In this document: one piece after another, positions 22,101 through 30,864 of the stretch
Numbering within the stretch: position 1 is the stretch's first letter
Layout: each line of letters starts with the position of its first letter
Assembly (NCBI GenBank): GCA_024734495.1
Contig: JALMQS010000225.1
Coordinates: forward strand, 6,051,425-6,115,424
DNA length: 64,000 nt
Direction: 5' to 3'
Source: Forficula auricularia
Lineage: Eukaryota; Arthropoda; Insecta; Dermaptera; Forficulidae
Notes under the pieces: model-generated
The model's database searches: none
Told to the model about the DNA's origin: nothing
Seen by the model: only the letters and a program-made list of their open reading frames with translations
Position numbers and translations under genes: made by a program

Positions 22101-24144
22101 CTTACACTCTATAATAAAACGCCCATAAAACTCGAACCTCTCAAAATACTTATTCGGTAAAAATTTATCATTATATTTGATTTACGGGAAAATATGTACA
22201 TACAAATAACTTAAATTGAATGTTTCTTTTTGCCGAGAGTAGCAGAATGTTTATAAATTGATGGAGACAATTAAAGAGTGTGTCTACTGGTGGAAAAATA
22301 AATTTTTAATTTATTTATAACGAGAGTATAATTTCGAGGGCTTTGCTTCCTGTGAATCAATTGTAATAGACCAGGGGTGGCCACTAACATTAACTTTGGG
22401 AGCCGCAAATTTATAAAACTGTTTTAAAGCGAGCCACATTGTTTGGAGATTAATTAATGTTTTATTAAAAAAAAGACTAAAAAAGAATATAAATGAAGTA
22501 AAATTTATTTTTTGCTCTACTTACTTATACCATTACAAATTACAAATTAATTTAATTTTTGTATTATTATTTTTTTAATTTAATTATTATACAGGGTGGG
22601 GGCATAAAGATCTACCACATTTTGAAGAGATATAAAAAATGAAAAAATTTAACTAGAAAAAAAACTAAATATATTTTGGAAAATAAAATAAAAATGAAAT
22701 TTTTACTTTATTTTTAAATGTATTATCAGACAAAAAAAGGGGGGGGGATAAAAAAATTCTAGCCCTTTTGACCAAACTCAACCAAATTTTGTATACTTAT
22801 TCTGTGGATTCCCAGAAGGCTAGAAATTGAAAAAACTAATCAAATTTTGTATACATAGTTTGGTCGAAATGGCTAGAATTTTCATTTTTGATCCTCTCCC
22901 TATTTTGGGTGGTTAGTTTTTGCATTTCTAGCCCTCTGGAGGCCCACAGAATATGTATACAAAATTTGGTTGAGTTTGCTCAAAAGGGCTAGAATTTTCT
23001 TTTTCGACCCTTCTCCCATTCTAGGTGAATATTTTTTGCATTTCTGGCCTTCTGGGGGTCCAAAGAATATGTACTAGTATACAAAATTTGGTTGAGTTTG
23101 GTCAAAAGGCCTAGAATTTTCATTTTTGCCCCCCCCCCCTTCTTTTCGTCTGATATAATGTTTAAAACATATTTTTTAAAAATTCATTTTATGTTCTTTT
23201 CAAAAATATATTCAGTTTTTTTCTAGTTAAATTTTTTCGTTTTTTTTATACCTCTTCAAAATGTGGTAGTACTTTATGCCATACCCTGTACTTTTTAAAA
23301 TCAGTATTATTCAAGAGGGTTCAAGAGCCACACGAGATTGCCACGTTGTGGCCACATCTGTAATAGACTAATGAAGAGGGCAAAGACTTCGAAACTATAG
23401 TCTAGTTATAAATAAATTCAAAATTTATTTTTCCAGCAGAAGACACAATCTTTAATTGTCTCCTTGAATATACAAATAACTTCCAAATTACAAGTTTGTA
23501 TCTTATTTAGTTTATGAGCTATAAAATAAATGCTCTGATAAACAGAACATTGTGGCGACACTAATATTGTCAAGTAGAATGGCTTCAAATTCGCGCCATG
23601 TGTTTGGTGTAGGGTTTTTGAATGAGCCAATCTGTGTGTTGGCACCTCTGAATTTCGAAGAGATGAGATGACATGTTTTGGAACAAAGAAGTGTGTTTAA
23701 GTTTATAGATGAAAGTGGTCAAATAATTGTTATTTTATATAGTCAAGTTTTTGCTGAGTTATTGTTTGGAATAAGAAAAGTTTTGTTATATATATATATA
23801 TAATCTTCAAGTTGTTATTAAATATTAATTGTTAAAACAAATTTATTAACCCATTTATTTCCTTTGTTAACATTCGTTCAGGATTCAAATTCGAATCCCC
23901 ATACCTTAATCTAATATTGAATAAGTAATTCGACAAATATGTTCCCATTTTACTTGTTAAACGGAACCCTAAAAAGCGTAATAATAATAGAAATATTTCA
24001 ATATGACTATGAGTGTTTACCTTCTATTGAATATGCAGTCTTAAACCATTTTTCTATATGTGTATGTGATATTTTTCTTTTATTATTGTAAATCATAATG
24101 TTACATTTATCTGGTCGCATAGCATTTAAGCAAAGTTTAATTCC
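13028..24144 (-). CDS. Nardilysin/insulysin-like M16 metallopeptidase, partial, possibly decayed
   Basis: Nine minus-strand exons (24144-24021, 16899-16685, 16615-16387, 16314-~16180, 14916-14682, 14617-14486, 13919-13575, 13276-13187, 13114-13028) encode the second half of an M16A peptidase. The order of motifs matches the family: LRP-like AMRPDKCNIM, EEIPPAW, NPFITTKFNL, LWFRQDSKF, LISPLTMAS, EKYQAVQKVTLKQL, QGNVTPCQAFNAL, EPVFDVLRTQEQLGYSVFC, and a terminal KLSIQ. The CVECECQGNNANATENQPYP insertion and overall pattern point to nardilysin more than insulysin. The zinc-binding HxxEH half is not seen and would lie upstream, beyond 24144. Frameshifts in exons 3 and 4 and a phase mismatch before exon 5 suggest a pseudogene or sequence errors. 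The 7.1-kb first intron holds many transposons. Confidence 0.85.
13187..13276 (-). CDS. Peptidase exon 8
   Basis: Acceptor TTTTTAG and donor GTAAAT bound a 90-nt exon coding IECIESIKLSEIRKWLDDYI then QSNFRKLSIQ. The closing RKLSIQ matches the R-R-K-L-S-[VI]-[QH] block near the C-terminus of M16A enzymes. Phase 0 at both ends. Confidence 0.85.
13575..13919 (-). CDS. Peptidase exon 7, EPVFDVLRTQEQLGY block
   Basis: A 345-nt exon between TTCCAAG and GTATTT. It carries KEPVFDVLRTQEQLGYSVFC, the most conserved part of the C-terminal M16 domain, then ISVRITSDKF and a long charged helical stretch (SKLKNRMDLKLKEEVTRNW). Phase 0 at both ends and fully open, so this exon shows no decay. Confidence 0.95.
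14486..14617 (-). CDS. Peptidase exon 6
   Basis: Acceptor CCTTTAAG and donor GTAAGT bound 132 nt coding LRVYQIPLGENYVRVLPYG and NDYQLGPATIKSSCLVDLII. The Y-Q-L-G phrase and position just before EPVFD match M16A order. Phase 0 at both ends. Confidence 0.93.
14682..14916 (-). CDS. Peptidase exon 5
   Basis: A 235-nt exon after TTTTATAG, ending LPK before GTATAT. It codes DIRMSVLMQVYWSSFEKYQ, KVTLKQLRDFSKSFLSELYI and QGNVTPCQAF, matching R-D-V-R-L-S-I-L, then Y-x-x-x-x-G-N in the family. The first base completes a codon (phase 2), which exon 4 as read does not supply, so sequence is missing or shifted between them. Confidence 0.92.
15122..16026 (-). mobile_element. Helentron-like element, internally deleted copy
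   Basis: Reverse-oriented copy of 5413-7222: ATCCAATGCGAAGCATGGGG complement at its right end with TTGGATAAAGT (16010-16020), GGAT-run equivalent (CCATCC) near 15770-15795, and the 3' hairpin GCAACGGATAGTTGC near 15131. The tandem 119-bp array is almost entirely missing. It lies in the intron between peptidase exons 5 and 4. Confidence 0.75.
16180..16314 (-). CDS. Peptidase exon 4, degraded 3' part
   Basis: Acceptor TTTTTCAG then VLLEKIFIYIIRFEQNVDND and LFEAMKKQQ, in phase with exon 3. After KKQQ the family expects R-R-x-Y/L...N...L-K-P. That similarity appears only in another frame (RRKLSY) and again downstream (FQNLIKF), with stops between, so a frameshift near 16225 is likely. The 3' limit is uncertain. 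Confidence 0.65.
16387..16615 (-). CDS. Peptidase exon 3, with one-base frameshift
   Basis: After CAG the exon reads DSKFCLPYAFYYYYLISPLT, MASAENAALLDLMVEILKQQ and LTEELYPAEVAELTYSLDAN, directly continuing LWFRQ of exon 2. At about 16432-16438 one extra G shifts the frame: the family sequence continues in another frame as EKGLKIKVEGFNQNLQ to donor GTAAAT. This is either a real disabling mutation or an assembly error. Confidence 0.88.
16685..16899 (-). CDS. Peptidase exon 2, with acidic/Cys insertion
   Basis: Acceptor TTCCATAG; with the last base of exon 1 it reads E-IPPAWLNSWKHPPKMEFKL, then PGPNPFITTKFNLLPIKC and a short Cys/Asn-rich insertion (VECECQGNNANATENQ) before YPRKIYSDQVSELWFRQ and donor GTGAGT. 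N-x-F-I-x-T-x-F and the insertion fit nardilysin. Confidence 0.92.
17191..17380. mobile_element. HF4 foldback element with one hammerhead motif
   Basis: Arms around 17236-17276 and 17332-17380 pair (GGACTGCCTCATCAATATCC and complement). A 12-bp direct repeat GTATAAAATAAT flanks it (17179-17190, 17381-17392). The hammerhead motif at 17300-17331 sits in the left arm, facing outward. Confidence 0.8.
17300..17331 (-). ncRNA. Hammerhead ribozyme-like motif (HF4)
   Basis: On the minus strand: CTGAAGA, one extra A, stem II GGAGG/CCTCC with loop GAATAG, then GAAACGTC. GAA is followed by self-complementary ACGT, so stem III could form between two molecules; cleavage is predicted after GTC. ACC before the core can pair with GGT after the cut for stem I. 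Confidence 0.75.
17942..19330 (-). pseudogene. RT-LINE remnant, left half of a head-to-head pair
   Basis: Minus-strand reverse transcriptase (QYGFRQNRSTGD, ALDISKAFDQVWH, NSGVPQGSVISSTLFLIYIN, catalytic HCYADDSTLH) followed by thumb and tail regions (SMLGVSVASDLSWNEH, YRYYHGRCSDEIKS, SRNWNSLPASIFP). A TAG replaces TGG after LDKLNK and an extra A shifts the frame at about 18755. The poly-T run at 17919-17942 is its poly-A tail. The text resembles Jockey-clade-like LINEs, but the clade is not certain. Confidence 0.88.
19331..20736 (+). pseudogene. RT-LINE remnant, right half of the head-to-head pair
   Basis: Plus-strand copy of 17942-19330, starting at a shared turning point (AACAGAGGT near 19315-19335) and ending TTGCATTCGATTGCATTAAG. 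The same motifs are visible (ISKAFDQVWHKNLLVKL, CYADDSTLHGKP, ALSLFYRYYH-like) with several indels, and a ~95-bp unrelated insertion at about 19405-19500. The two halves share a 5' truncation point, like the ribozyme foldbacks. Confidence 0.85.
20738..21694 (+). mobile_element. Helentron-like element, half copy interrupted by an LTR
   Basis: Starts at the 3' hairpin end (AATAAACTGCAACGAATCG), directly after the LINE 3' end, and runs to AACTCAAGCTTGA near 21694, the usual centre of the inverted array. It is split by the 20797-21344 insertion. Two to three ~119-bp units are visible from 21420. Confidence 0.75.
20797..21344. mobile_element. Probable solo LTR with TTAA target duplication
   Basis: 548 bp beginning TGTGGGATTTG and ending CCCCCTACA, flanked by TTAA (20793-20796, 21345-21348), inside the Helentron-like copy, where the uninterrupted family sequence is AATATTAATATG. 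TATAAA-like TGTATAAACC at about 21180 and AATAAA at 21202 fit an LTR in plus orientation. The TG...CA ends agree. TTAA duplications also fit piggyBac, but the ends do not. Confidence 0.6.
21695..22200. other. Unassigned intron sequence
   Basis: AT-rich intron sequence of the peptidase gene. Nothing recognised except a possible weak match to the GAGGCTCTT region next to the K-type repeat at 17880. Confidence 0.4.
22372..23360. mobile_element. hAT MITE with 8-bp target duplication
   Basis: Ends CAGGGGTGGCCAC (22372) and GTGGCCACATCTG (to 23360), flanked by TAATAGAC on both sides (22364-22371, 23361-23368), the 8-bp duplication expected of hAT. GGGAGCCGC and GAGCCACACGAG form the next inner block. 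No transposase. It contains a mariner-type MITE. Confidence 0.88.
22592..23288. mobile_element. Mariner-type MITE carrying inverted ~120-bp repeats
   Basis: Starts CAGGGTGGGGGCATAAAG after TA (22590-22591) and ends TATGCCATACCCTG before TA (23289-23290). The arms of about 150 bp pair. The middle holds four repeats with CAAATTTTGTATAC and GGCTAGAATTTTC in both orientations; the same unit is tandem at 32025-32340. It is the third layer of a nest (HF2 > hAT > mariner). Confidence 0.82.
23368..23402 (+). ncRNA. Hammerhead-like motif with core mutation (HF2)
   Basis: CTAATGA in place of CTGATGA (the invariant G5 is A), a GAAG...CTTC-type stem II with imperfect pairing, and intact GAAACTATAGTC, whose ACTATAGT is self-complementary. 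Probably inactive. Confidence 0.6.
24021..24144 (-). CDS. Peptidase exon 1 in this window
   Basis: A 124-nt exon between TTCTAG and GTAAAC coding GIKLCLNAMRPDKCNIMIYN then NKRKISHTHIEKWFKTAYSIE and one extra base. It matches the L-x-x-L-R-P-x-N-x-x-I...E-x-W-[YF]-x-T-x-Y block of M16A peptidases. The leftover G joins AA of exon 2 to give GAA (Glu), a good test of the gene model across 7.1 kb of intron. Confidence 0.9.
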
Positions 24145-24439
24145 CTAGAAAATAAAACTTAGATTAAAAAATGAAATAAGTTAATGGAGACTCGTGGAAG
24201 GATCCACAGTGATCAGCCAAAGTTTCCGTTTATGTATATTATTGTTGTTACTTTTTTCCGAAATACCTCAACATTCTACAACAACAATAATATTAAAAAA
24301 TGAAATACATTTTAATATTTTATTTAAGATTTAAAGAGAGCCAAGTTGTTGACGCTCTATTGCAAAATGAAATTTGCCAGTCCAATTAAATAAAAAGTAA
24401 AGAAACTGTGAAGAAAATGTAACAAAACTAATACACCAC

Positions 24440-24476
24440 TTTGTGAAACACCACTATAACCAGTTAAATAATTCCT
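24440..24476. repeat. Fragment of the Penelope-like palindrome terminus
   Basis: TTGTGAAACACCACTATAAC and AGTTAAATAATTCC match the complement of the left end of the 50.7-52.0 kb palindrome (about 50725-50760). The rest of the copy may be lost in the following N gap. Confidence 0.6.
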
Positions 24477-24527
24477 GTAATACACGACTGATTGTGCAAT
24501 TTTATGAGCGTCGTCGTTATATTTTCA

Positions 24528-24627
24528 NNNNNNNNNNNNNNNNNNNNNNNNNNNNNNNNNNNNNNNNNNNNNNNNNNNNNNNNNNNNNNNNNNNNNNNNN
24601 NNNNNNNNNNNNNNNNNNNNNNNNNNN
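24528..24627. other. Assembly gap (100 N)
   Basis: Run of 100 N. A round 100-base gap is usually of unknown true length, so the order of the LINE fragment after it and the exon before it depends on scaffolding. Confidence 0.99.
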
Positions 24628-24679
24628 TTTGCTACTTATAAATCATAAATGGGTCGTAATTGATTCAAAATAGAAGGGA

Positions 24680-25640
24680 GCCACATTGATGCCAATCTAT
24701 TATATGTACAAGACTATTAATGACCTTTTCAATCTGCCCTCCAATCCTTTACATTGTTACGCAGACGATAGCACCCTCCATAACTCTCAATCCTTACAAA
24801 ACAATCGCGCAAACATTGTTTCCTCGATTTATTTAGATTTAAACAGGCTTAAAAATTGGGGATTCCACAACTTGGCAAACTTTAATGCTGGAAAAACGCA
24901 ATGCTGCCTAATTTCTAGGCGCGAAGGTAGGAACCTTTCTGCCATTCCTTTGATTCGAGCTCATTGGAATTTCGTGACAAAATATCAATCACCTTAGGTT
25001 CTGGCCTTTCTTGGAATGATCATATTATCTCAGTAGCTAAAGCTGCTGCATGTAAGCTTGGCTTTTTTTTCCGGACCAAACGCTTTTTCACCCCTACTTA
25101 ACTTTTTATCTTTTACAAGGCTCAAATTCTCCCCTCTCTCGCATTTATGGAGAGGGGCCTCCAAGCATTCTCTTAATACCTTGGATTCAATTCAGAGACG
25201 GTCTATCAGACTGATAGGAGATCCAACATTAACTGACACTCTCGACTCCCTAGCCCATCGTAGATCTGTCTCCGCCCTTTCTCTTTTTTATAGATACTAC
25301 CATGGCTTTTGTTCTGAAGAGATAAAATCAATAATCCCTCCAAAGGCTTCATTTGCGCGAAATACACGATTTTCTAGGACTCAACACCCCTACGCGCTTA
25401 AATTGGATACTAACCGAACGAACGCATTCGCCAACTCGTTTATCCCTATGACATCTAGAGACTGGAACTCTCTTCCTCCGACCGTCTTCCCAGCAACATA
25501 TAACCTTCAATCTTTTAAGACACGCATCCACAAACACCTTCAACTCCGACCCAATCCCTAAATCTCTTCTTATTTCCAAGATACAAGGGTCCACCGGGGA
25601 CTTCAGAGGTTGAACCTTTTCGGTGCAACTTCTTCTTAAA
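24680..25640 (+). pseudogene. RT-LINE remnant (same family as 18-20 kb)
   Basis: Plus-strand pieces: PLHCYADDSTLHNSQSLQNN (catalytic YADD), NFNAGKTQCCLISRREG, then, after frameshifts, LDSIQRRSIRLIGDPTLTDT, ALSLFYRYYHGFCSEEIKS, SRDWNSLPPTVFPATYN and the stop near 25561. The 3' UTR (ACAAGGGTCCACCGGGGAC) follows to about 25640. It has diverged from the 18-20 kb pair, so it is a separate older insertion. Confidence 0.85.
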
Positions 25641-26475
25641 TCAGTATCATTATAAAAAAAAGACTTTATATATTGATATATCATATTTATAAAAATAAAA
25701 TATGCAATTTCACATGACGGCACTAGACGATTCAAATCTCATTTACTTATACTAAGGCATTATGAAAAATTATTAAAATTTGAGGAAAAAGTGAAAACTT
25801 TTTCAAGATTCGGTATACCTTTCCCGAAAATTTTAGTAATATGGCAATTTTTGTCCACGAACAGTTTGAACTAGAAAACTAAAACTTGAAAGTGGTTTAT
25901 TTTATTTACACGAACTCACTAATATACTCATTAATTAGCTTAATATAATTTTTCTAATTTCTTTTCAATTTCGAACTGAAAGTTCTGCAATTAGAAAGTC
26001 AAAAATCTAATGAATTCTTTGTTCAAACGAAAATATTTTCTTTATATCAAGTTGGGAAATATCCAAGAAAATCTTGTTTTCATATTTGTTAAATGGGAAA
26101 AATTAAAATTCTACACTGATTTCACTTAACATGTATTTCCTAACATTACTAGGATCGACAACAAATATCAATATTATCGGTAGTTGAATAAATAAGAAAG
26201 ATCACAATCCCCCTTCAACATAATTATTAAATATGCTATATATTTTTCTTTGCAAATGGGGTTAATCATTTGCAATATATCGGCATTTCTACAAATAATA
26301 TGCTTTTATTTAACTTGCTCATATGCTCATGGTGTTTGATGCTAATATTTTAAACATTGCAAAAGCTTGTACTTAACCAAAAATTTTTGTAGACTTTTCA
26401 ATGACCTAGATTTGTCAGCCTATACTAGCTAATAAAACTGACTCATTTTTTTTATATTTTTTTTCAAAATCCATT
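25641..26475. other. AT-rich sequence, no feature recognised
   Basis: No exon-like open frame, RNA gene or repeat with a partner elsewhere in the window was seen. Confidence 0.4.
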
Positions 26476-27036
26476 AGGGGCTGTCCATAAATTACCTCAC
26501 ACGAATTTCGACTGCTACCCTCTCCCCCGCTCTATTGTAATGACACACTATCACTTTTATACCCTATAATTTAAAAAATTGAAGAAATTTTTTTACAACT
26601 TAAAAATCAAATATCTTCAGGAGATGAATCACTAATTATAAGAAAAAGGGTTTATTTATTTGAAGAAAAAAAATAAATGTTTTTTGCTAAAAATTGTTTA
26701 CTTACAATTTTTTGTCTAGATCAATTTATTTTACCAACATTTTCAGATTTGAGTAATAATAACCTGAAATCTAAAAAATATATTTTAAAATTTTTTAATT
26801 TTTTTTTTAATTCTATTTTTGTGACATCACAATTTTTAAGATCCCCGGGCCCCACTGTCACATTTTGTCACAAATCTGAGATCTCCTCCCTTACTGTGTG
26901 ACGTAATTTATGCAAAGTAGAAAATGAACTAAGAAATATATGAAATTCAAGCCTCAATAAGACTATACTTACTTATATATACTACAGTAATAATAAATGT
27001 ATTTCACTCTAGGATAATTTCTAATAAAATATTTTT

Positions 27037-27434
27037 ATTAGTTGAATAAAAGATTTCACTGTCGATGGTAACAGAATTGTTTTTATTTTGAGTTAAAAAA
27101 TAAAATAAAATGAGAGAGTCTTCTGTTTTTTAAATAAAATAATTTTTAATTATTTCTAGAGACTATAGTTTCGAAGGCATTGCCTTCATCATCAGTCTAT
27201 CACAAATATTTCAAATTAGTTACAAATTAAGATTTATACATAGAAAATTTTGAAAAATATATAGATGTCTTTAGACATTATATATTTTCAAAATTTTCGT
27301 ATGTATAAATCTTAATTTGTAACTAATTTGAAAATATTTGTGATAGACTATTGAAGGCAGTGCCTTCAATAAGCTAGTCTAAATAATTAAAAATTATTTT
27401 AAAAGCAAGAAGACTCTCTTATTTTATTTTAACC
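27037..27434. mobile_element. HF3 foldback element with hammerhead motif
   Basis: Flanked by TAAAATATTTTT on both sides (27025-27036, 27435-27446). Arms pair from AGAGTCTTCTGTTTTTTAAA outwards, with an inner palindrome around 27275. The left arm has an intact outward motif (27161-27195); the right arm keeps only GAAGGCAGTGCCTTC. Confidence 0.82.
27161..27195 (-). ncRNA. Hammerhead ribozyme-like motif (HF3)
   Basis: Minus strand: CTGATGA, extra T, stem II GAAGGC/GCCTTC with loop AAT, then GAAACTATAGTC. Stem III is the palindrome ACTATAGT; cut predicted after GTC, followed by TCTAGAAATAA. GA before the core pairs with TC after the cut. Confidence 0.78.
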
Positions 27435-27596
27435 TAAAATATTTTTTTACATCTAGAGAAATATGCAAATACTCATCATTTTTATATTGTTAAAGACTTC
27501 TTCTTTAAGTGCCATATCAGACGTATCGATACATCTCCACATATACCTGTGCTGAATGTGTTTAGCTGTTTTACACAGATATATGGGACCTACTTT

Positions 27597-27764
27597 TTAA
27601 CGCCGGTTCCGAACGGCTAGTTTGGAGAGGTTGACTAGGCAATTATACTCTTGGTAGTTTGCCATTGCTTTCCAAGAAGAGGCGACTGCAAATATCTGCC
27701 GACACTCAGTCTCGAACCAGCGATACTTTAGGACAGCGGCCCGACACTCTGACCCACAGTCGCC
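27597..27764 (-). repeat. tRNA-derived SINE-like unit
   Basis: On the minus strand GGCGACTGTGGGTCAGAGTG starts a tRNA-like head; a B-box-like GGTTCGAGACT lies at 27708-27718 and GCAGTCGCC closes a terminal pairing. There is no cloverleaf good enough for a real tRNA. A second, more diverged copy is at 28065-28229. Confidence 0.55.
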
Positions 27765-28064
27765 TCCCTTACGTGTGACGTAATTTATGTAAAGTAGAAA
27801 ACGAACTATGAAATGTATGAAATCCAAACCTAAATAAGACAATACTTATATATACTACAAGTAATAATAAATGTATTTCACTCTAGGATAATTTCTAATA
27901 AAATATATTTTCTACATCTAGAGAAATATGCAAATACTCATCATTTTTATATTCTTAAAGACTTCTTCTTTAAGTGCCATATCAGACGTATCGATACCTC
28001 TCCACATATACCTGTGCTGAGTGTGTTTCAGCTGTTTTACATGGGACCTACATTTTAACGCCGA

Positions 28065-28229
28065 TTCCAAACGGCTAGTTTGGAGAGGTTGACTAGGCAA
28101 TTATACTCTTAGTAGTTTGCCATTGCTTTCCAAGAAGAGGCGACTGCAAATATCTGCCGAGACTCAGTCTCGAACTAGCATACTTCAGGACAGCGGCCCG
28201 ACACTCTGACCACTGACCCACAGTCGCCA
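28065..28229 (-). repeat. tRNA-derived SINE-like unit, second copy
   Basis: Same as 27597-27764 with AGTTCGAGACT at the B box and an inserted CCACTGA near 28210. Part of the tandem duplication rather than an independent insertion. Confidence 0.5.
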
Positions 28230-29030
28230 CCCTTACTGTGTGACGTAATTTATGTAAAATGAAAAATGAACTATGAAATATATGAAATTCAAACCTAAAT
28301 AAGACTATACTTATATATACTACGAGTAATAATAAATGTATTTCACTCTAGGATAATTTCTAATAACAAAGTAAAATTTATTTTCTACATCTAGAGAAAT
28401 ATGCAAATGCTCATCATTTTTATATTCTTAAAGACTGGCTTTGTAAAATATGAAATTAATTTTTAGCTAATAGTTATTTGGTCAAGCTGTTCATATACTA
28501 CGAATTATATATATTTCTTCTCTGAATTTTTTTTAAAATTATTTTACTTTGAAATGACGAACTCATTTGCGTAAATATCCCAAAAAAAACTTAAACATTG
28601 CTTCATGATTAAATTTGAATTATAAATATGAGTTCCTTATTAGTAGATGTCCGACCTTAAGAAAATAAAGGGAGAAAATAATATATTCCTTTTGACTAAG
28701 ATCTTTTTTGACAATTTAATATTAACGTAAATATTGACAAAATTCTTGTCCTCAGTGAAAAATATTCATTAATTTTTAATAGTGAAATCCTTAGTTAAGC
28801 AAATGTTATGAAACACAACATCCTTGATGACTAAAATCGGAAGTGAAAATCTCTCGCTTTGCGTGTGAAAAAAAGAAATTTCTCAAATACATGAAATATT
28901 TCTATCTACAAATAAATCGCTATACGAGTCAAAAACCTCTTCAAAATACAATACGCACCTGGAAATTATTTTGCAATAAGATACTGACAACTTAGAACTT
29001 GTGCTTTTTACGGTGGCTAAAATAGTTTTT

Positions 29031-30005
29031 AACCGACTTCAAAAAAGGAGGAGGTTCTCTATTCGACTGAATTTTTTTTTTTTTTGCGTCTATGTTACCT
29101 CATATCTCCGCCAATTGTGAACCGATTTTGATGATTTTTTTGCATTGGGTTCAGTCTAGCCTCCGATTGGTCCCGTTTTTTTCATTGGTATTAGACCTTT
29201 TTTGTTAGGTTTGTTCAGGCCTAACTTCTTTGTTTATGAACCGATTTCGATGATTCTTTTTTTATTGGAAAGGGGGTATCTTAGGGATGGTGCCATATTA
29301 ATTTGGTCAAGTTCTGATGATATGATCAACGACGAAATAACGTAAATCTCCAATTCTTATGAGCAAATAATCGAAATTATGATAAATAAAATCTTTTATA
29401 AAAAAATCTTATAACATTAATTTAAAACCCGCAAACGTTTTGAGAGAATTTCTATATTTATGAATTGAATTTTATTATTATTTTCTGATTCATTCGCCTG
29501 ACGCTTTCTCTTACGAGATGCATGCAAGGTATTATATTAAGTCACTATTAATAACATCACTAAAAAGAGAAAAATAAAAATAATTTTTATAAAAAAAATA
29601 AAACCGACTTCAAAAAACTTAAATGCAACAAACAAAATAATAATAACTTAAAAATAAAATAAAATCCACTAAAAGGTATAAAATAACTATTATCTTATTT
29701 AGTTACAACTAAACGACGAAATATTAACATGAAATTACTTTTTGAAGTCGGTGCCAAACATATACATTTTATGAATCGCACTTGACGGATCTTACTTAGT
29801 ACGTTTGGCGGGTACGCTCGCTTATAGGTAGGTATAGTTTGTTTGGCACCGACTTCAAAAAGTAATTTCATGTTAATATTTCGTCGTTTGATTGTAACTA
29901 ATAAGATAATTATTTTATACTCTTTAATGGATTTTATTTTATTTTTAAGTTATTATTATTTTATTTGTTGCATTTAATTTTTATGAAGTCGGTTTTATTT
30001 TTTTA
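29031..30005. mobile_element. K-type foldback repeat, second copy
   Basis: Starts AACCGACTTCAAAAAAGGAG at 29031 and ends GAAGTCGGTTTTATT near 30000. An inner palindrome joins 29575-29760 to 29840-30005 around a single-copy loop (GCACTTGACGGATCTTACTT) bounded by GTGCCAAAC and its complement. The GAACCGATTTCGATGATTC text is shared with 17640 in complement. Non-coding. Confidence 0.78.
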
Positions 30006-30864
30006 TAAAAATTATTTTCACTTCATAAAAAATTGTTTAAAATATGTTTATTTTACCGTACAGTGTAGTAAGAAGAAATAGATAATAATTGTGGAAATTT
30101 TTAGACCTTTTCAAATCAAGCTCTTCTGAGTCCAAAAAAGTTATTTTTAAGAGTTCGGTTTAAACATAAAACGGGATCCTATTAGTATTTATTTAATGTC
30201 TGCACTGTCCTTCTGTGTTTCGGAGCATCCGAATTATATACTGTCTCTTTATGATGTCAAAAAAGACACAAAAATAAGTATTATGAGTGCTGTGGGAAAA
30301 CTTTCAGTCTCAGGTGCAACACAAGGGTATGTAAGGTATCAATGTAAAAAACGCTGCATGAACAAAAAATAATATATGTAAATGCATTTCTATGGTGTAC
30401 ACGTGTGAAAACAAATGTCGTAACAGTGAACTATGTTGCAATAAATAATTACCCTCTTGTTATATTTTACCATGTATTTTATATATCTATCGTTGGTGTG
30501 CCCGCCATACACACAAAAACATTTCTTACTCTTAAAATATCTAAGTATATTCTACTTATTTGAAAATATTTTATTTTTTTAATAATAAAAAATTTAAATC
30601 AAAAGTTTGCATTTTATTCATCTCTAATTCATCAAATAAGAAATGCCATGAACATTAAGTCTAGTTAGTGTATAAGCCATTTTGTGTTAAGTACTAGAAA
30701 TTATGGTTCTCATATTATCCAGGCTGCATTGGATAGTTTTTGGTTTTCTCAATAATTCCAAGTAAATTAACCAAGACTCTTGGTTAGTTTGCAAACTATC
30801 TGCTATTTTAGTGGAAATTGCGTTTTCTATCAAAATAGCCAATAGTTTGGTTAGTTTATAAACT
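30006..30864. other. AT-rich sequence, no feature recognised
   Basis: No supported exon or repeat. A weak block with CTTGGTTAGTTTGC precedes the HF1 copy. Confidence 0.4.

Larger units (their letters stand above)
22213..23470. mobile_element. HF2 foldback split by a hAT MITE
   Basis: Flanked by a perfect 12-bp repeat TACAAATAACTT (22201-22212, 23471-23482). Left arm starts TTTTTGCCGAGAGTAGCAGA near 22228; right arm ends with the GACACA...TTAATTGTCTCC complement. The right arm keeps a ribozyme-like motif (23368-23402); the left one is decayed. A nested hAT MITE occupies 22372-23360. Confidence 0.82.
26476..28440. repeat. MITE end and three tandem ~470-bp units
   Basis: GGGGCTGTCCATAAATTACC at 26478 and the complement of GCATAAATTACGTCACACAG at 26895 look like the two ends of a MITE. 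After it, a unit starting TGTGACGTAATTTATG and including ATGCAAATACTCATCATTTT occurs at about 26895, 27773 and 28238. The first unit is split by the HF3 element at 27037-27434. The first two complete units contain a tRNA-like SINE. A segmental tandem duplication explains the order. Confidence 0.75.

Noticed and set aside
27680..27764. Functional tRNA gene
   Set aside because: The B box is imperfect, the arms do not fold properly, and the sequence is duplicated with its flanks.
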